Shown: one piece after another, positions 27,332-35,108 of the stretch
Layout: every line of letters begins with the position of its first letter
How positions within the stretch are numbered: position 1 is the stretch's first letter
Assembly (NCBI GenBank): GCA_963827515.1
Contig: CAWHBF010000033.1
Coordinates: 147,092 to 211,091 of the forward strand
Length of the DNA: 64,000 nucleotides
Reading direction: 5' to 3'
From: JABFSA01 sp963827515
Lineage (GTDB): Bacteria; Acidobacteriota; Vicinamibacteria; Vicinamibacterales; UBA2999
The notes under the pieces: generated by a model
What the model saw: the letters and a program-made list of their open reading frames with translations, nothing else
Database searches by the model: none
What the model was told of the DNA's origin: nothing
Position numbers and translations under genes: made by a program

Positions 27332-28066
27332 ATGCGTGAGCGACGCGGTTACAACGTGGCACCTGTGATGGCGTGTGGTTTGGTGGCGACCGCCGCCGTG
27401 GGAACGGCCGCTTCTGCATCAGCCGGGCTCGGTAGTCGTTACCCTGTCGATGCAACGCTCGCATGCTTGGCTCTCATGGCCGTCGTTGCTTACGCTGCCA
27501 GAGATGACCATCCATTCCCACGTTTCGGGGCGGCCAACTACGTCACCATGTTCCGTGCCATGGCGATGGCACTCGTGGCCGGGTTGATCGGTGAATCGGG
27601 ATCAGCGCGGCTGCTCTGGTTCACGATTGGCATCGTCACGCTCGTGGCCGTGCTCGACGGTGCGGACGGCTGGCTGGCGAGGCGCTCGGGAATGGAGAGT
27701 GGCTTCGGCGCGAGGTTCGACATGGAGACCGATGCCGCACTCATCCTCGTGCTGTCGGTACTCGTGTGGCGCCACGACAAGGCTGGCGGGTGGGTATTGA
27801 TGTGCGGCCTGATGCGGTATGCGTTCGTTGGGGCAGGGTGGTTGCTGCCGTGGCTCGCGGCGCCGCTACGGTCTACACGACGAGGCAAGACCATCGCCGT
27901 CGTCCAGTACATCGGCCTCGGTGTCGCCCTTGCGCCGATCATCATGCCGCCGTTCAGCACAGTCGTCGCCGCCGTGACGCTCGCGGCCCTCGCATGGTCG
28001 TTTGCTGTTGACGTGATGTGGCTGCGTCGTGAGGCCGACCTGTTCTCTTCGGGCCATGACGCATAG
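27332..28066 (+). CDS. CDP-alcohol phosphatidyltransferase family membrane protein
   Basis: A 244-residue integral membrane protein with six or so helices. The family signature is complete: LDGADGWLARRSG then GARFDMETDA, giving D-x2-DG-x2-AR ... G-x3-D-x3-D at residues about 110-135. These enzymes swap CMP in a CDP-alcohol for another alcohol to make phospholipids. It starts at ATG 27332, only 14 bases from the divergent dehydrogenase start (GTG 27320 is also possible), so the two promoters must overlap coding sequence. The frame is intact. Its location between two leftward operons of the pterin-like cluster suggests a phospholipid-type headgroup transfer. Confidence 0.87.
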   Translation: MRERRGYNVAPVMACGLVATAAVGTAASASAGLGSRYPVDATLACLALMAVVAYAARDDHPFPRFGAANYVTMFRAMAMALVAGLIGESGSARLLWFTIGIVTLVAVLDGADGWLARRSGMESGFGARFDMETDAALILVLSVLVWRHDKAGGWVLMCGLMRYAFVGAGWLLPWLAAPLRSTRRGKTIAVVQYIGLGVALAPIIMPPFSTVVAAVTLAALAWSFAVDVMWLRREADLFSSGHDA

Positions 28067-28494
28067 TTCCCACGCCGTCGCTCTTCGAATCCTATCGCTC
28101 GCGATGGGTGTGTTTCTCGTGTTCATGGGACTCGACAAGGTGGAATGGTTCCTGGACGGAGGCCTCCTGACGCAGCAGCTTCAGGAGTGGCGCGGCCAGG
28201 CAAGGCCCCTGGCCCGGTGGTATCTCGAGGCGATCGCCCTTCCGGCGGCGCCGGTATTTCGCGCGCGTGGTACCGGCCGCGGAACTCGCGGCCGCTGCGG
28301 CGCTTCATCCTCGGCGTTGGTGTTCGTCCTGCGGCGGCGCTCGCGCTACTGATGGTGGTCAACTTTCACATCGCCGCCGACGTGATGTTCAGGTACGAGT
28401 ACCTCTGGAACGCCTATGGGCCGCCGGTGCTCGGCGCGCTCGCCGCGCTGGCCGATCGGCGGAAGGCACCTGCCGTTCAGTGTGTTCAAATCGA
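28056..28494 (+). CDS. DoxX-like membrane protein, frame-broken twice
   Basis: The gene starts at ATG 28056, overlapping the phosphatidyltransferase end by 11 bases. Its first part, ALRILSLAMGVFLVFMGLDKVEWFLD then LQEWRGQARPLARWYLEAI, matches DoxX/TQO-small-subunit-like proteins. One extra base near 28262 and another near 28305 must be removed to continue with VVPAAELAAAAAL and ILGVGVRPAAALALLMVVNFHIAAD (third and fourth helices) and GPPVLGALAALADRR. After about 28494 the last frame runs on without a stop through a repeat element to 28858, so the native 3' end is uncertain and may have been displaced by the element. Confidence 0.65.
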
Positions 28495-28531
28495 GCACGC
28501 CTCGTTAGCGAAGGCATGTTCATCTGCACGG

Positions 28532-28693
28532 GCCACAGAGACTCAGAGACACGGAGGTCTAGTAGAGCACTTTCCTGTCGTACGTAGTGTCCGCCTTCAG
28601 GCGGACCGAGGAGGGCCGGCTGAAGCCGGCCAGTACGTGGTTGTGAAACCGGCTTTAGGCCAGGTCTTCTCTGTGTCTCTGTGCCTCTGTGGC
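28532..28693. repeat. 162-base element bounded by a 21-base imperfect inverted repeat
   Basis: The ends GCCACAGAGACTCAG... (28532-28552) and ...GTGCCTCTGTGGC (28673-28693) are inverted copies with 2 mismatches. Inside are two perfect hairpins: GTCCGCCTTCAGGCGGAC (near 28589) and GGCCGGCTGAAGCCGGCC (near 28615). It lies between the DoxX-like gene end and the stop of the sulfatase-like gene. A related CTGTGTCTCTGTGGC occurs near 40363. Confidence 0.75.
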
Positions 28694-28705
28694 TACGTGA
28701 AGGTG

Positions 28706-30310
28706 CTAGTCGGCCTCGACGAGGTGCTCCGTCGCGTCGAAGGCCTCGAGGAGCACGGGTGCGAGGGCGTGCATTGGACCAATCGGCGGACGCTGAGGCA
28801 CGAGCCCCGGACGAAATCCCTGTTCGAGAAGGCGCCGGAGGACATGTTCCTTGCGTGAGATGACGTGGACAGGGACACGCCACGGCGCATCCCTGCCGCT
28901 CACCGCGGCCGGGGGCTGGTGATCGCCAATGATGATGAGGACTGGGTCGTCTCGTTGCTCGCGGAGATAGCCCGCCAGGGTGAAGAAGTCGTACGCCATC
29001 GCTCGCACGTAGCTCGGCGTCAAGTTCGTCAGGTCTGGGTTTGCCGCCATCGCGCGCTCGACGTCCGGCGCGTCATACGGGTTGTCTGTCAGCACTCTCG
29101 ACCAGTCGGGCTGATACGGCGCCACCGGACCGAAGGGTGCGTGCGTCGTGCTCGTTGGGAACACGACGAACACCGGCGCCCGGACCGAGGATGCGCGTTC
29201 GAGCGCATCGAGCTTCGCGAGCGCGTACTGATCGGGAATTGCCCACCAACCAAACTGTGGTCCTTTGTACCCCAGGGCGTCGTGGCCGTAGATCGTATCG
29301 AAGCCGTAGAACACGCCTTCCGGCCACGCCTGCCGCATGCCAGGCATCAGGCCCACCGTCCGGTAGCCTCGGCTCTTGACGTGCGTGAGCAAGGTCTTGC
29401 GGGTGGATGCCATCAGCGACGTGTATGCATATTGATCGCGCACCTCGACACCAGAGAGGAGACTCAGGTGGGCCAGCCACGAGGACGAGCCAAAGGTCGG
29501 CGAGTCCACATACGCCGAGACGACCTGGCGTCGTGAATCGCGGATGGCCGTCTCGAGAGCCGTTCGACTGGCCGCAAGCCCGGCCGCCATGCCGGGTGTC
29601 TCGAATGTCACCGCGCCGTACGACTCGAGAAAGACGAGCAGGACGTCAGTTCCCGCGATACCCCGCAATCGGCTGTCGAACGCCGGGCTGTCACCGAGGA
29701 TAGGTGCCGCGGCGCCAGGACCCATCATGGCCAGCACGTAGCGCGCCTGCCGCGCGTAGGCCGGCGTCACAGAATCGGCGAACGGCACAAGAGACGCGCC
29801 GCTGATCTGTTGGACTGTGAAGAGCGCGATGACGATCGCCGCTGCTGAGCCGAGCACGCGCCGTGACATGGGCTGGGAAGTTGCCTCCGCCACCTGCCTG
29901 AGGGCGAGACGTGATAGGACGAACGCGGCCGCCACAACGAGGATCGCCACCCCCGCGACGCTGGCGAGGAGCCACCACGGCACGTCGCGCGCCAGCATGG
30001 CGGCTACGTTGCCGAGGTGTTGGGAGTCCCAGTACAGGTTGAAGTCACGTCCGTAGAGCCCGGGGGCGGTCACATCGAGGTAGTGGCCGGCCACGAGCAG
30101 CACCCAGGCGATGGGCAGTATTCGACGTGTCAGGCGTCCCGACCATCGATGGGCGAACGCCATGAGCAGCACACACGCCGCCAGTTCGAGCGACAGCGCG
30201 TTGCTCCATCGAACTTTCGGAGTGGGCCAGACGTTTTCGAACGTAAGGGAGGCGTTGAGCAGGGCCAGCGCGGCCACGGTCCGCCAGCCGGTGAAGGACG
30301 CAGAAATCAT
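28706..30310 (-). CDS. membrane sulfatase-like (alkaline phosphatase superfamily) protein
   Basis: A 534-residue protein. Residues about 1-165 hold four or five membrane helices. The C-terminal periplasmic domain is of the alkaline-phosphatase superfamily: GTDVLLVFLESYGAV (metal-binding Glu, about residue 225), SPTFGSSSWLAHLSLLSG (nucleophile region, Thr/Ser), VFPTSTTHAPFGP and LIIIGDHQPPAAV (metal-binding Asp-His). This layout is shared by LTA synthases and phosphoethanolamine transferases. It follows the GTP cyclohydrolase II stop by 6 bases in the same direction. I infer a transferase or hydrolase of a phospho-headgroup in the cluster. No frame break is present. Confidence 0.82.
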   Translation of the reverse strand: MISASFTGWRTVAALALLNASLTFENVWPTPKVRWSNALSLELAACVLLMAFAHRWSGRLTRRILPIAWVLLVAGHYLDVTAPGLYGRDFNLYWDSQHLGNVAAMLARDVPWWLLASVAGVAILVVAAAFVLSRLALRQVAEATSQPMSRRVLGSAAAIVIALFTVQQISGASLVPFADSVTPAYARQARYVLAMMGPGAAAPILGDSPAFDSRLRGIAGTDVLLVFLESYGAVTFETPGMAAGLAASRTALETAIRDSRRQVVSAYVDSPTFGSSSWLAHLSLLSGVEVRDQYAYTSLMASTRKTLLTHVKSRGYRTVGLMPGMRQAWPEGVFYGFDTIYGHDALGYKGPQFGWWAIPDQYALAKLDALERASSVRAPVFVVFPTSTTHAPFGPVAPYQPDWSRVLTDNPYDAPDVERAMAANPDLTNLTPSYVRAMAYDFFTLAGYLREQRDDPVLIIIGDHQPPAAVSGRDAPWRVPVHVISRKEHVLRRLLEQGFRPGLVPQRPPIGPMHALAPVLLEAFDATEHLVEAD

Positions 30311-30316
30311 CCGTGA

Positions 30317-30973
30317 CTAGACCGACGAGAGCAGATGGCCCATCTTCTCCTTCTTCGTCCGGAGGTAGCGCTCGCTTGACGCCGTGGGCTGAATCTCAAT
30401 CGGCAGCCGCTCACTTACAGAGAGCCCCGCGCCGGTGACGGCCAGCAGCTTGCTGGGGTTGTTGCTGAGCAGTCTCATGGTCTTGACGCCGAGGCGCCGG
30501 AGGATCTGAAGGCCGGCACGGTAGTCGCGGCCGTCGGCGGGAAAGCCGAGGCGTTCGTTGGCTTCGACCGTGTCCACGCCCTGATCCTGCAGGGCATAGG
30601 CGCGAATCTTGTGTATCAGGCCGATACCCCGTCCTTCCTGATCGAGATACAGCAACACGCCGCGCCCCTCGGCTACGATCTGCTCCATCGCCGAGTGGAG
30701 CTGTCGGCCACAGTCGCACCGCGACGAATGGAAGAGGTCGCCCGTAAGGCAGGAGGAGTGCACGCGCGTGAGCACCTGCTCGCCGTCGCCGATCTCTCCG
30801 CGCACGAGCGCCACGTGGGTCTCGCCCGACAGGACGTTCTTGAAGACGTGGATGTCGAACTCGCCGTAGTCAGTGGGAAGCTTGGCCAAGGCGACGCACC
30901 GGACCGGCGGGAGCCGGAGCAGGGCGTTGGCGAATGCGAGCGGCCGACGAACCCAGGACATCATGGAAAGCAC
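30317..30973 (-). CDS. ribA: GTP cyclohydrolase II (RibA-type)
   Basis: A 218-residue Zn enzyme converting GTP to 2,5-diamino-6-ribosylamino-pyrimidinone 5'-phosphate, formate and pyrophosphate. The Zn site is CLTGDLFHSSRCDCG. The catalytic DQEGRGIGLIHKIRAYALQD region (two blocks) and VDTVEANERLGFPADGRDY are canonical, as is LSNNPSKL. It lacks a fused RibB domain. Alternative Met starts exist at 30973, 30964 and 30961. No FMN riboswitch is recognisable upstream, unlike many housekeeping rib genes. It is flanked in the same operon by a methyltransferase and a sulfatase-like gene, so it probably feeds the specialised pathway rather than, or in addition to, riboflavin. Confidence 0.93.
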   Translation of the reverse strand: MLSMMSWVRRPLAFANALLRLPPVRCVALAKLPTDYGEFDIHVFKNVLSGETHVALVRGEIGDGEQVLTRVHSSCLTGDLFHSSRCDCGRQLHSAMEQIVAEGRGVLLYLDQEGRGIGLIHKIRAYALQDQGVDTVEANERLGFPADGRDYRAGLQILRRLGVKTMRLLSNNPSKLLAVTGAGLSVSERLPIEIQPTASSERYLRTKKEKMGHLLSSV

Positions 30974-31079
30974 CTGTTCGTCTCGAACATATCACGCCAG
31001 AGGCCGCGAGGAACGCGGTTCCGTGCTGGCGCCAACGGTGAGCGGTGCTAGGTCGGGCGTTACCTGAGTCGCGGAACGT

Positions 31080-32465
31080 TCAGGTGATGGTGCCTTTCCT
31101 GCGCATCAAGTAGAGCCGCCGTTCGGCGCCGGCAATCTGATGGACGGCATCAACCTGAAAGCGGTCGGCGAACGCGGATTCGAAGGCCTCACGGGTGTAG
31201 CTCGCCGCATGGGCGGGTACGCGGGCCAGCATGTCACGGACCTGTGAGTCGGCCGGTGAGGGAAACTCCACGACGAGCGCGCGACCGAAACGCTCGAAGC
31301 ACTCGGCTACCATCGGGAACGGCACCTGATTGGTGATGCGCAGATGGTGGACGAGACCGAGGGCCAGTACCAGATCCGCAGGGCCACGCTCGATGAGCGA
31401 AAGCCGCTCGGCATGACACCAGCCCATGCCGCCGCTCGGGTTCGCGAGATCCATCACCAGTGGCAGCACGTGTGGGTCCTGCCGTGTGCGGCAGTCGAGG
31501 AAGTGACGCTCAACGGCTGTTGCGTCGCCGTCGAAGGCAATCGTGTACGCCCCTTGCGCGGAAGCAATCCGACTGAAGGCGCCCGTGTTCGCGCCCAGGT
31601 CCCAGACGGTGCCGGGTCGTACGCGTTCGACGAACTCACCGACCACGCGCTGTTTTTCCGCCATGGCGTCTGGCGAGTAGTTCGTCCGATCGTAGTAGTC
31701 GGCCCATGGGCCGCCAGCGCCGCCGTCAGTGAGCGAATCGATCGCTGACTCGAGGTGGTCGATGAGTCCCATCATCGCGTGGCGCTTGAAGCCCGCGGCC
31801 CGGATCTTCGATGTGTTCAATCCGTGTCGAGACTGTGCCCGCGCGTGTAGATGTACGTGCACGAGCAGAGAGGGCCGAAGTCGCGTCCGCAGCGGTAAGA
31901 GCCGGCTGGCGAGGTCGAGCGGGACCCCGTCGATGAAGAGCCGCGACAGCTGCCCGAGACGGACTTCGGTGCGGCTCATGAGTGCGAGGGGAGCCAGGAA
32001 GTGCTGGCAGAACTGCCGATAGGCAACCCAGGGTGTCCCTTCTTGCCACTCCTCGAACGAGAGGGTGTCGATCAGAATCGGACTCGTACCCTTGAATTGA
32101 ATGTTGTAGGCGCTCGCGTCCTTGAGCGTCATGCCGTGACCGATGGCAAGACGCTGTATGCGGAGGGTTGCGATGGCGGCCTGTTTCAGCTGGCTGAACG
32201 ACCACTCGAAGGGATACGAGATGAAGGGAATCGGGTCGGGTTCGAGGATCTTGTAGCGTTCGTCCGGCCAGCCCAACGGCTCGGCAACTTCGACGTGCGA
32301 CACCAGAAGAGACTGCGCCACGAGGGTGCTGTACAGCCCGCCCTGCAGCAGTCGATCGTAGGTGGTGGCGTAGCATGCATTGACTTGACGGAAGATTCGG
32401 CCGTCGCTCTTGAAGACTCGACCGCTCGGGTCGCGAAAGGATCCGGTGGAGGCGTCCGACGTCAC
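31080..32465 (-). CDS. SAM methyltransferase with N-terminal kinase-like domain
   Basis: A 461-residue two-domain protein. The C-terminal half (about 255-450) is a class I methyltransferase: VWDLGANTGAFSRIA (motif I), AYTIAFDGDATAVE and DLVLALGLVHHLRI. The N-terminal half contains TLKDASAYNIQFKG (D...N, catalytic-loop-like) followed by SPILIDTLSFEEW (ID, DFG-position-like), resembling a kinase C-lobe. Whether it is active is unclear. The gene lies 15 bases after the upstream sulfatase-like gene and about 105 bases before ribA. It is the third methyltransferase of the cluster; the substrate is unknown. Confidence 0.8.
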   Translation of the reverse strand: MTSDASTGSFRDPSGRVFKSDGRIFRQVNACYATTYDRLLQGGLYSTLVAQSLLVSHVEVAEPLGWPDERYKILEPDPIPFISYPFEWSFSQLKQAAIATLRIQRLAIGHGMTLKDASAYNIQFKGTSPILIDTLSFEEWQEGTPWVAYRQFCQHFLAPLALMSRTEVRLGQLSRLFIDGVPLDLASRLLPLRTRLRPSLLVHVHLHARAQSRHGLNTSKIRAAGFKRHAMMGLIDHLESAIDSLTDGGAGGPWADYYDRTNYSPDAMAEKQRVVGEFVERVRPGTVWDLGANTGAFSRIASAQGAYTIAFDGDATAVERHFLDCRTRQDPHVLPLVMDLANPSGGMGWCHAERLSLIERGPADLVLALGLVHHLRITNQVPFPMVAECFERFGRALVVEFPSPADSQVRDMLARVPAHAASYTREAFESAFADRFQVDAVHQIAGAERRLYLMRRKGTIT

Positions 32466-32480
32466 AGATGGCCTTCCACG

Positions 32481-34388
32481 TCAGCGACCGCCGAGTTGAC
32501 CGGCCGAGGCTTGCGTCGCAGACCCCTCGATTTCGAAGCCGGCAGAGCGGATGCGCTCGTGCAGCAACGCACGCGCTTCCGATTCGGGGACCGACGGTGT
32601 GTCGGCGCCCGTGTGGCCTGTCACAAGGCCCGACTCGACTTCGCCGTCGCGCAGACTGACGTCGAACCATTGGTTCCCCGATACCATCATCACCGACAAG
32701 ACGCCGTAGTTCGGCGGACCGCTTTCACGCAGTAGCCGTCGCCCCGAGGGGCCGTCGCGCCGCTTCACATCTGACACACCGAAAATCCGGCGGCTCGGAA
32801 ATAGCGTGGTCCCAGGCAGAAGAGACTGACCGTCCATCCACGTGGGAACGGTGACGCCCAGATACGACAGCATCGTGGGCGCGACGTCGGCGATCTGGAC
32901 GTTCGCAGCGACCCGACCCTTCACGGCTTGCTTGGGGAACCGAATCATCAGCGGTACACGTTCGGTTATCTTCCACTGCGACGCGTGATCGGAGTTGATC
33001 ACGATGATCGTGCGTTCGAGCCGTCCCGTCGACTGGAGCGCCTCGACCAGTTTACGGATGTTATCGTCGGTCTCGCGAACCTGGCTGTCTCGAGCATCGA
33101 TGTCGGGGGAGGGGCCCCCAGAGAAATGTGTGCGATCGGGGACCCATTGGCAGCAGTGCGTGTCGAGTAGATGCAGGTGCACGAACCAAGGTTCCGGAGC
33201 CTGTTCGAAGTATCGAACGAGCGTCGTCACGCGGCGTTCGTCTCTCCATTGAGGAACGACCTGCCGGCCCTCGACGTGTGCGAAGGTGTCCGCCGCTGGA
33301 GAAATGGCGAGCAGGCGCCCGAGTCGCTCGTCGATTCGCTCGGCAACCGCCGAGCGAAAGACATCTGTCTCATCGGCGGGCGGGGCATCCGGATCGACTT
33401 CCTCGAGGCTCTGCCAACGATAATTCGCGGCGTCGAAGCCTCGTACGTTCGTATCTTCCGCATCCGCGTAGTGCCGCATTCCGATTTGCAGGGTGGTATA
33501 CCCCAGTGCTTTGAGCAGGACGGGAAGGGTGCGGTTCGAGTCTTCTCCCTGGAGCACCGTCGGCGGAAACGTCACATGTGTCGTGAACGGTGAACGGCCG
33601 GTGAGCAGGGTCACGAGGGAGCCGTGCGTGCGGGCGGCATTCGAGAATGCATTTTCGAAGAACAGCGTTTCTTCGCTGATGCTTTCGAGAAACGGCGTCG
33701 TGGGCCGGGAGTATCCGTAGGCGGAGAGAATCGAGGCATCGAGTCCGTCTGCCCCCAGGAACAGGATGTTCGGTCGACTGGACGCTGTCTTCGCTCCCTG
33801 GAGCGACGGCAGGACGCTGGCGTCCGGGTCGCGTGGCAGCCGCCGCGACATGACCCAGGGCGACGCGCACAAGACGATGGCGGCGATTCCGACGGCTGCT
33901 GGAATGACACCGGGCCGGCGAAACCCCTGGCTCACCCACTCGTGCAACTTCCAACCAGCGATGGCTGCCAGGAGGCAGAGCAGCATCGTGTAGGCCACCC
34001 GAAAGATCTCGTCGGATCGGGCGATGCCAAAACCGAACACGGTATAGGTGAAGTTGTCGATCAGGACGAGCAGCAGGAACCCGCAGACGCCTGCTGCGGG
34101 AACGAGTGCGATACCGCGGACGCGCGGATACGCGATCGCCGACAAGAGGCTCGCTGCCGCCTGTGCCGCGAGGAATGGCAGCAGCGCCGGAAGAGGCGAC
34201 TCCAGGAGCACCATGAGCTGCGAGCTGAAGGGCAGAGCCGACGTAGGCGAAGGCTTCGTGATGACGAACAGCCACTCAGAGAACAAGTAGGCGATTGCCG
34301 AGAGAGGCGCCAGGGGAAGCGTCGCTGCTACCCAACGCGCCGAAGAGTCGGGGGCGGTCAGGCCAGGGGAAGCCTCAGCGGTTGGCAT
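32481..34388 (-). CDS. membrane sulfatase-like (alkaline phosphatase superfamily) protein
   Basis: A 635-residue protein with about five membrane helices in residues 20-215 and a periplasmic sulfatase-like domain. NILFLGADGLDASILSAYGY carries the first metal Asp pair (two blocks). FSNAARTHGSLVTLLTGRSP carries the nucleophile position as Thr/Ser rather than Cys. HLHLLDTHCC and IVINSDHASQW carry metal ligands. The missing CxPSR motif argues against a formylglycine sulfatase and for a phospho-transferase or hydrolase. ATG 34388 overlaps the end of a small upstream membrane gene by 14 bases. It is part of the leftward operon ending at 28706. Confidence 0.82.
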   Translation of the reverse strand: MPTAEASPGLTAPDSSARWVAATLPLAPLSAIAYLFSEWLFVITKPSPTSALPFSSQLMVLLESPLPALLPFLAAQAAASLLSAIAYPRVRGIALVPAAGVCGFLLLVLIDNFTYTVFGFGIARSDEIFRVAYTMLLCLLAAIAGWKLHEWVSQGFRRPGVIPAAVGIAAIVLCASPWVMSRRLPRDPDASVLPSLQGAKTASSRPNILFLGADGLDASILSAYGYSRPTTPFLESISEETLFFENAFSNAARTHGSLVTLLTGRSPFTTHVTFPPTVLQGEDSNRTLPVLLKALGYTTLQIGMRHYADAEDTNVRGFDAANYRWQSLEEVDPDAPPADETDVFRSAVAERIDERLGRLLAISPAADTFAHVEGRQVVPQWRDERRVTTLVRYFEQAPEPWFVHLHLLDTHCCQWVPDRTHFSGGPSPDIDARDSQVRETDDNIRKLVEALQSTGRLERTIIVINSDHASQWKITERVPLMIRFPKQAVKGRVAANVQIADVAPTMLSYLGVTVPTWMDGQSLLPGTTLFPSRRIFGVSDVKRRDGPSGRRLLRESGPPNYGVLSVMMVSGNQWFDVSLRDGEVESGLVTGHTGADTPSVPESEARALLHERIRSAGFEIEGSATQASAGQLGGR

Positions 34389-34551
34389 CGTCGGCGAGGG
34401 GAGCAGCGGACCGCCCCAAGCGCCTCGTAATGCTTGCCCAGAACCTCCGGAGGGTGTACCCCGCGCCGAGGAGGCCGGCCAGCGCCATCTGCAGCACATA
34501 GCTGCCGGTTCCGGGGTCGATGTAGGCGAACAGCACAGGGAAGTCGGACAT
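34375..34551 (-). CDS. small membrane protein with YIDPGTGS motif
   Basis: A 58-residue protein: short N-terminus, then AYIDPGTGSYVLQMAL and one hydrophobic helix (about residues 19-33), then a basic tail (TRRLGR). The DPGTGS-x3-Q motif marks a family of tiny membrane proteins that I have seen described next to sulfatase-like and glycan genes; its function is unknown. The ATG is at 34551 and its stop overlaps the start region of the sulfatase-like gene by 14 bases, which supports translational coupling. It is the first gene of the operon. Confidence 0.72.
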   Translation of the reverse strand: MSDFPVLFAYIDPGTGSYVLQMALAGLLGAGYTLRRFWASITRRLGRSAAPLADDANR

Positions 34552-34649
34552 GGCTTTCCAGTGGTGTTATCGGCCCCAGGGAGGGGAGTCTTCAGGGTTC
34601 GCGGTCCCCGGCAACAGGAGGGTCGGTACAGCCGATATATGAAACGAAT

Positions 34650-35108
34650 ATGTCCGTCATCGGGACCCGTGCGTCCGCGACCGTCCCCTTGGCGCGCCTT
34701 CTCCTGACGGGCGTCCTGCTGGCCCTGGCCGGACTACCGAACCAGACTCCGCCGACCGCGGGCGACATTTCGAATGAAACAGTCCGGTGCGAGCTCGATC
34801 CCCCGCGGGACGTATCCGCACTGGAGGCCTGTATCGTGCGGGCGCCGCGGGATGTCGAGCTGCTACTCGACCTCGGCATGGCGTACGAGGCGGCCGGCCG
34901 ATTCGAGAATGCGCGCGCGATCTATCGCCGGGCTGTGGAGGCGGATCCGCGTGACGCGGGGGCGCGAATTCAGCTCGGCGAAGTGCTTCGCCAGTTCGGT
35001 GACGTGGAAGGTGCCCGCCGAGAGGGGGCGCTGGCCGCCGAACTCCGGCCTCACGATCCGGTCGTTCGCGCACTCGTCTCGATCAGCGCCTCGGAGTCTT
35101 CGCGATGA
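34650..35108 (+). CDS. secreted TPR-repeat protein
   Basis: A 152-residue protein with a signal peptide-like N-terminus (ARLLLTGVLLALAGL, residues about 12-26). Two tetratricopeptide units follow: VELLLDLGMAYEAAGRFENARAIYRRAVEADPRD (blocks LGMAYEAAG and AIYRRAVEADP) and ARIQLGEVLRQFGDVEGARREGALAAELRP. It overlaps the start of the next membrane sulfatase-like gene by 4 bases (ATGA), so it is likely a partner or scaffold of that protein in the periplasm. ATG 34650 is the only start that keeps the signal peptide. Confidence 0.75.
   Translation: MSVIGTRASATVPLARLLLTGVLLALAGLPNQTPPTAGDISNETVRCELDPPRDVSALEACIVRAPRDVELLLDLGMAYEAAGRFENARAIYRRAVEADPRDAGARIQLGEVLRQFGDVEGARREGALAAELRPHDPVVRALVSISASESSR

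Noticed and set aside
30974..31079. FMN riboswitch upstream of ribA
   Set aside because: The conserved AGGGGCAAGG-type and other RFN blocks are absent from the region upstream of the gene.
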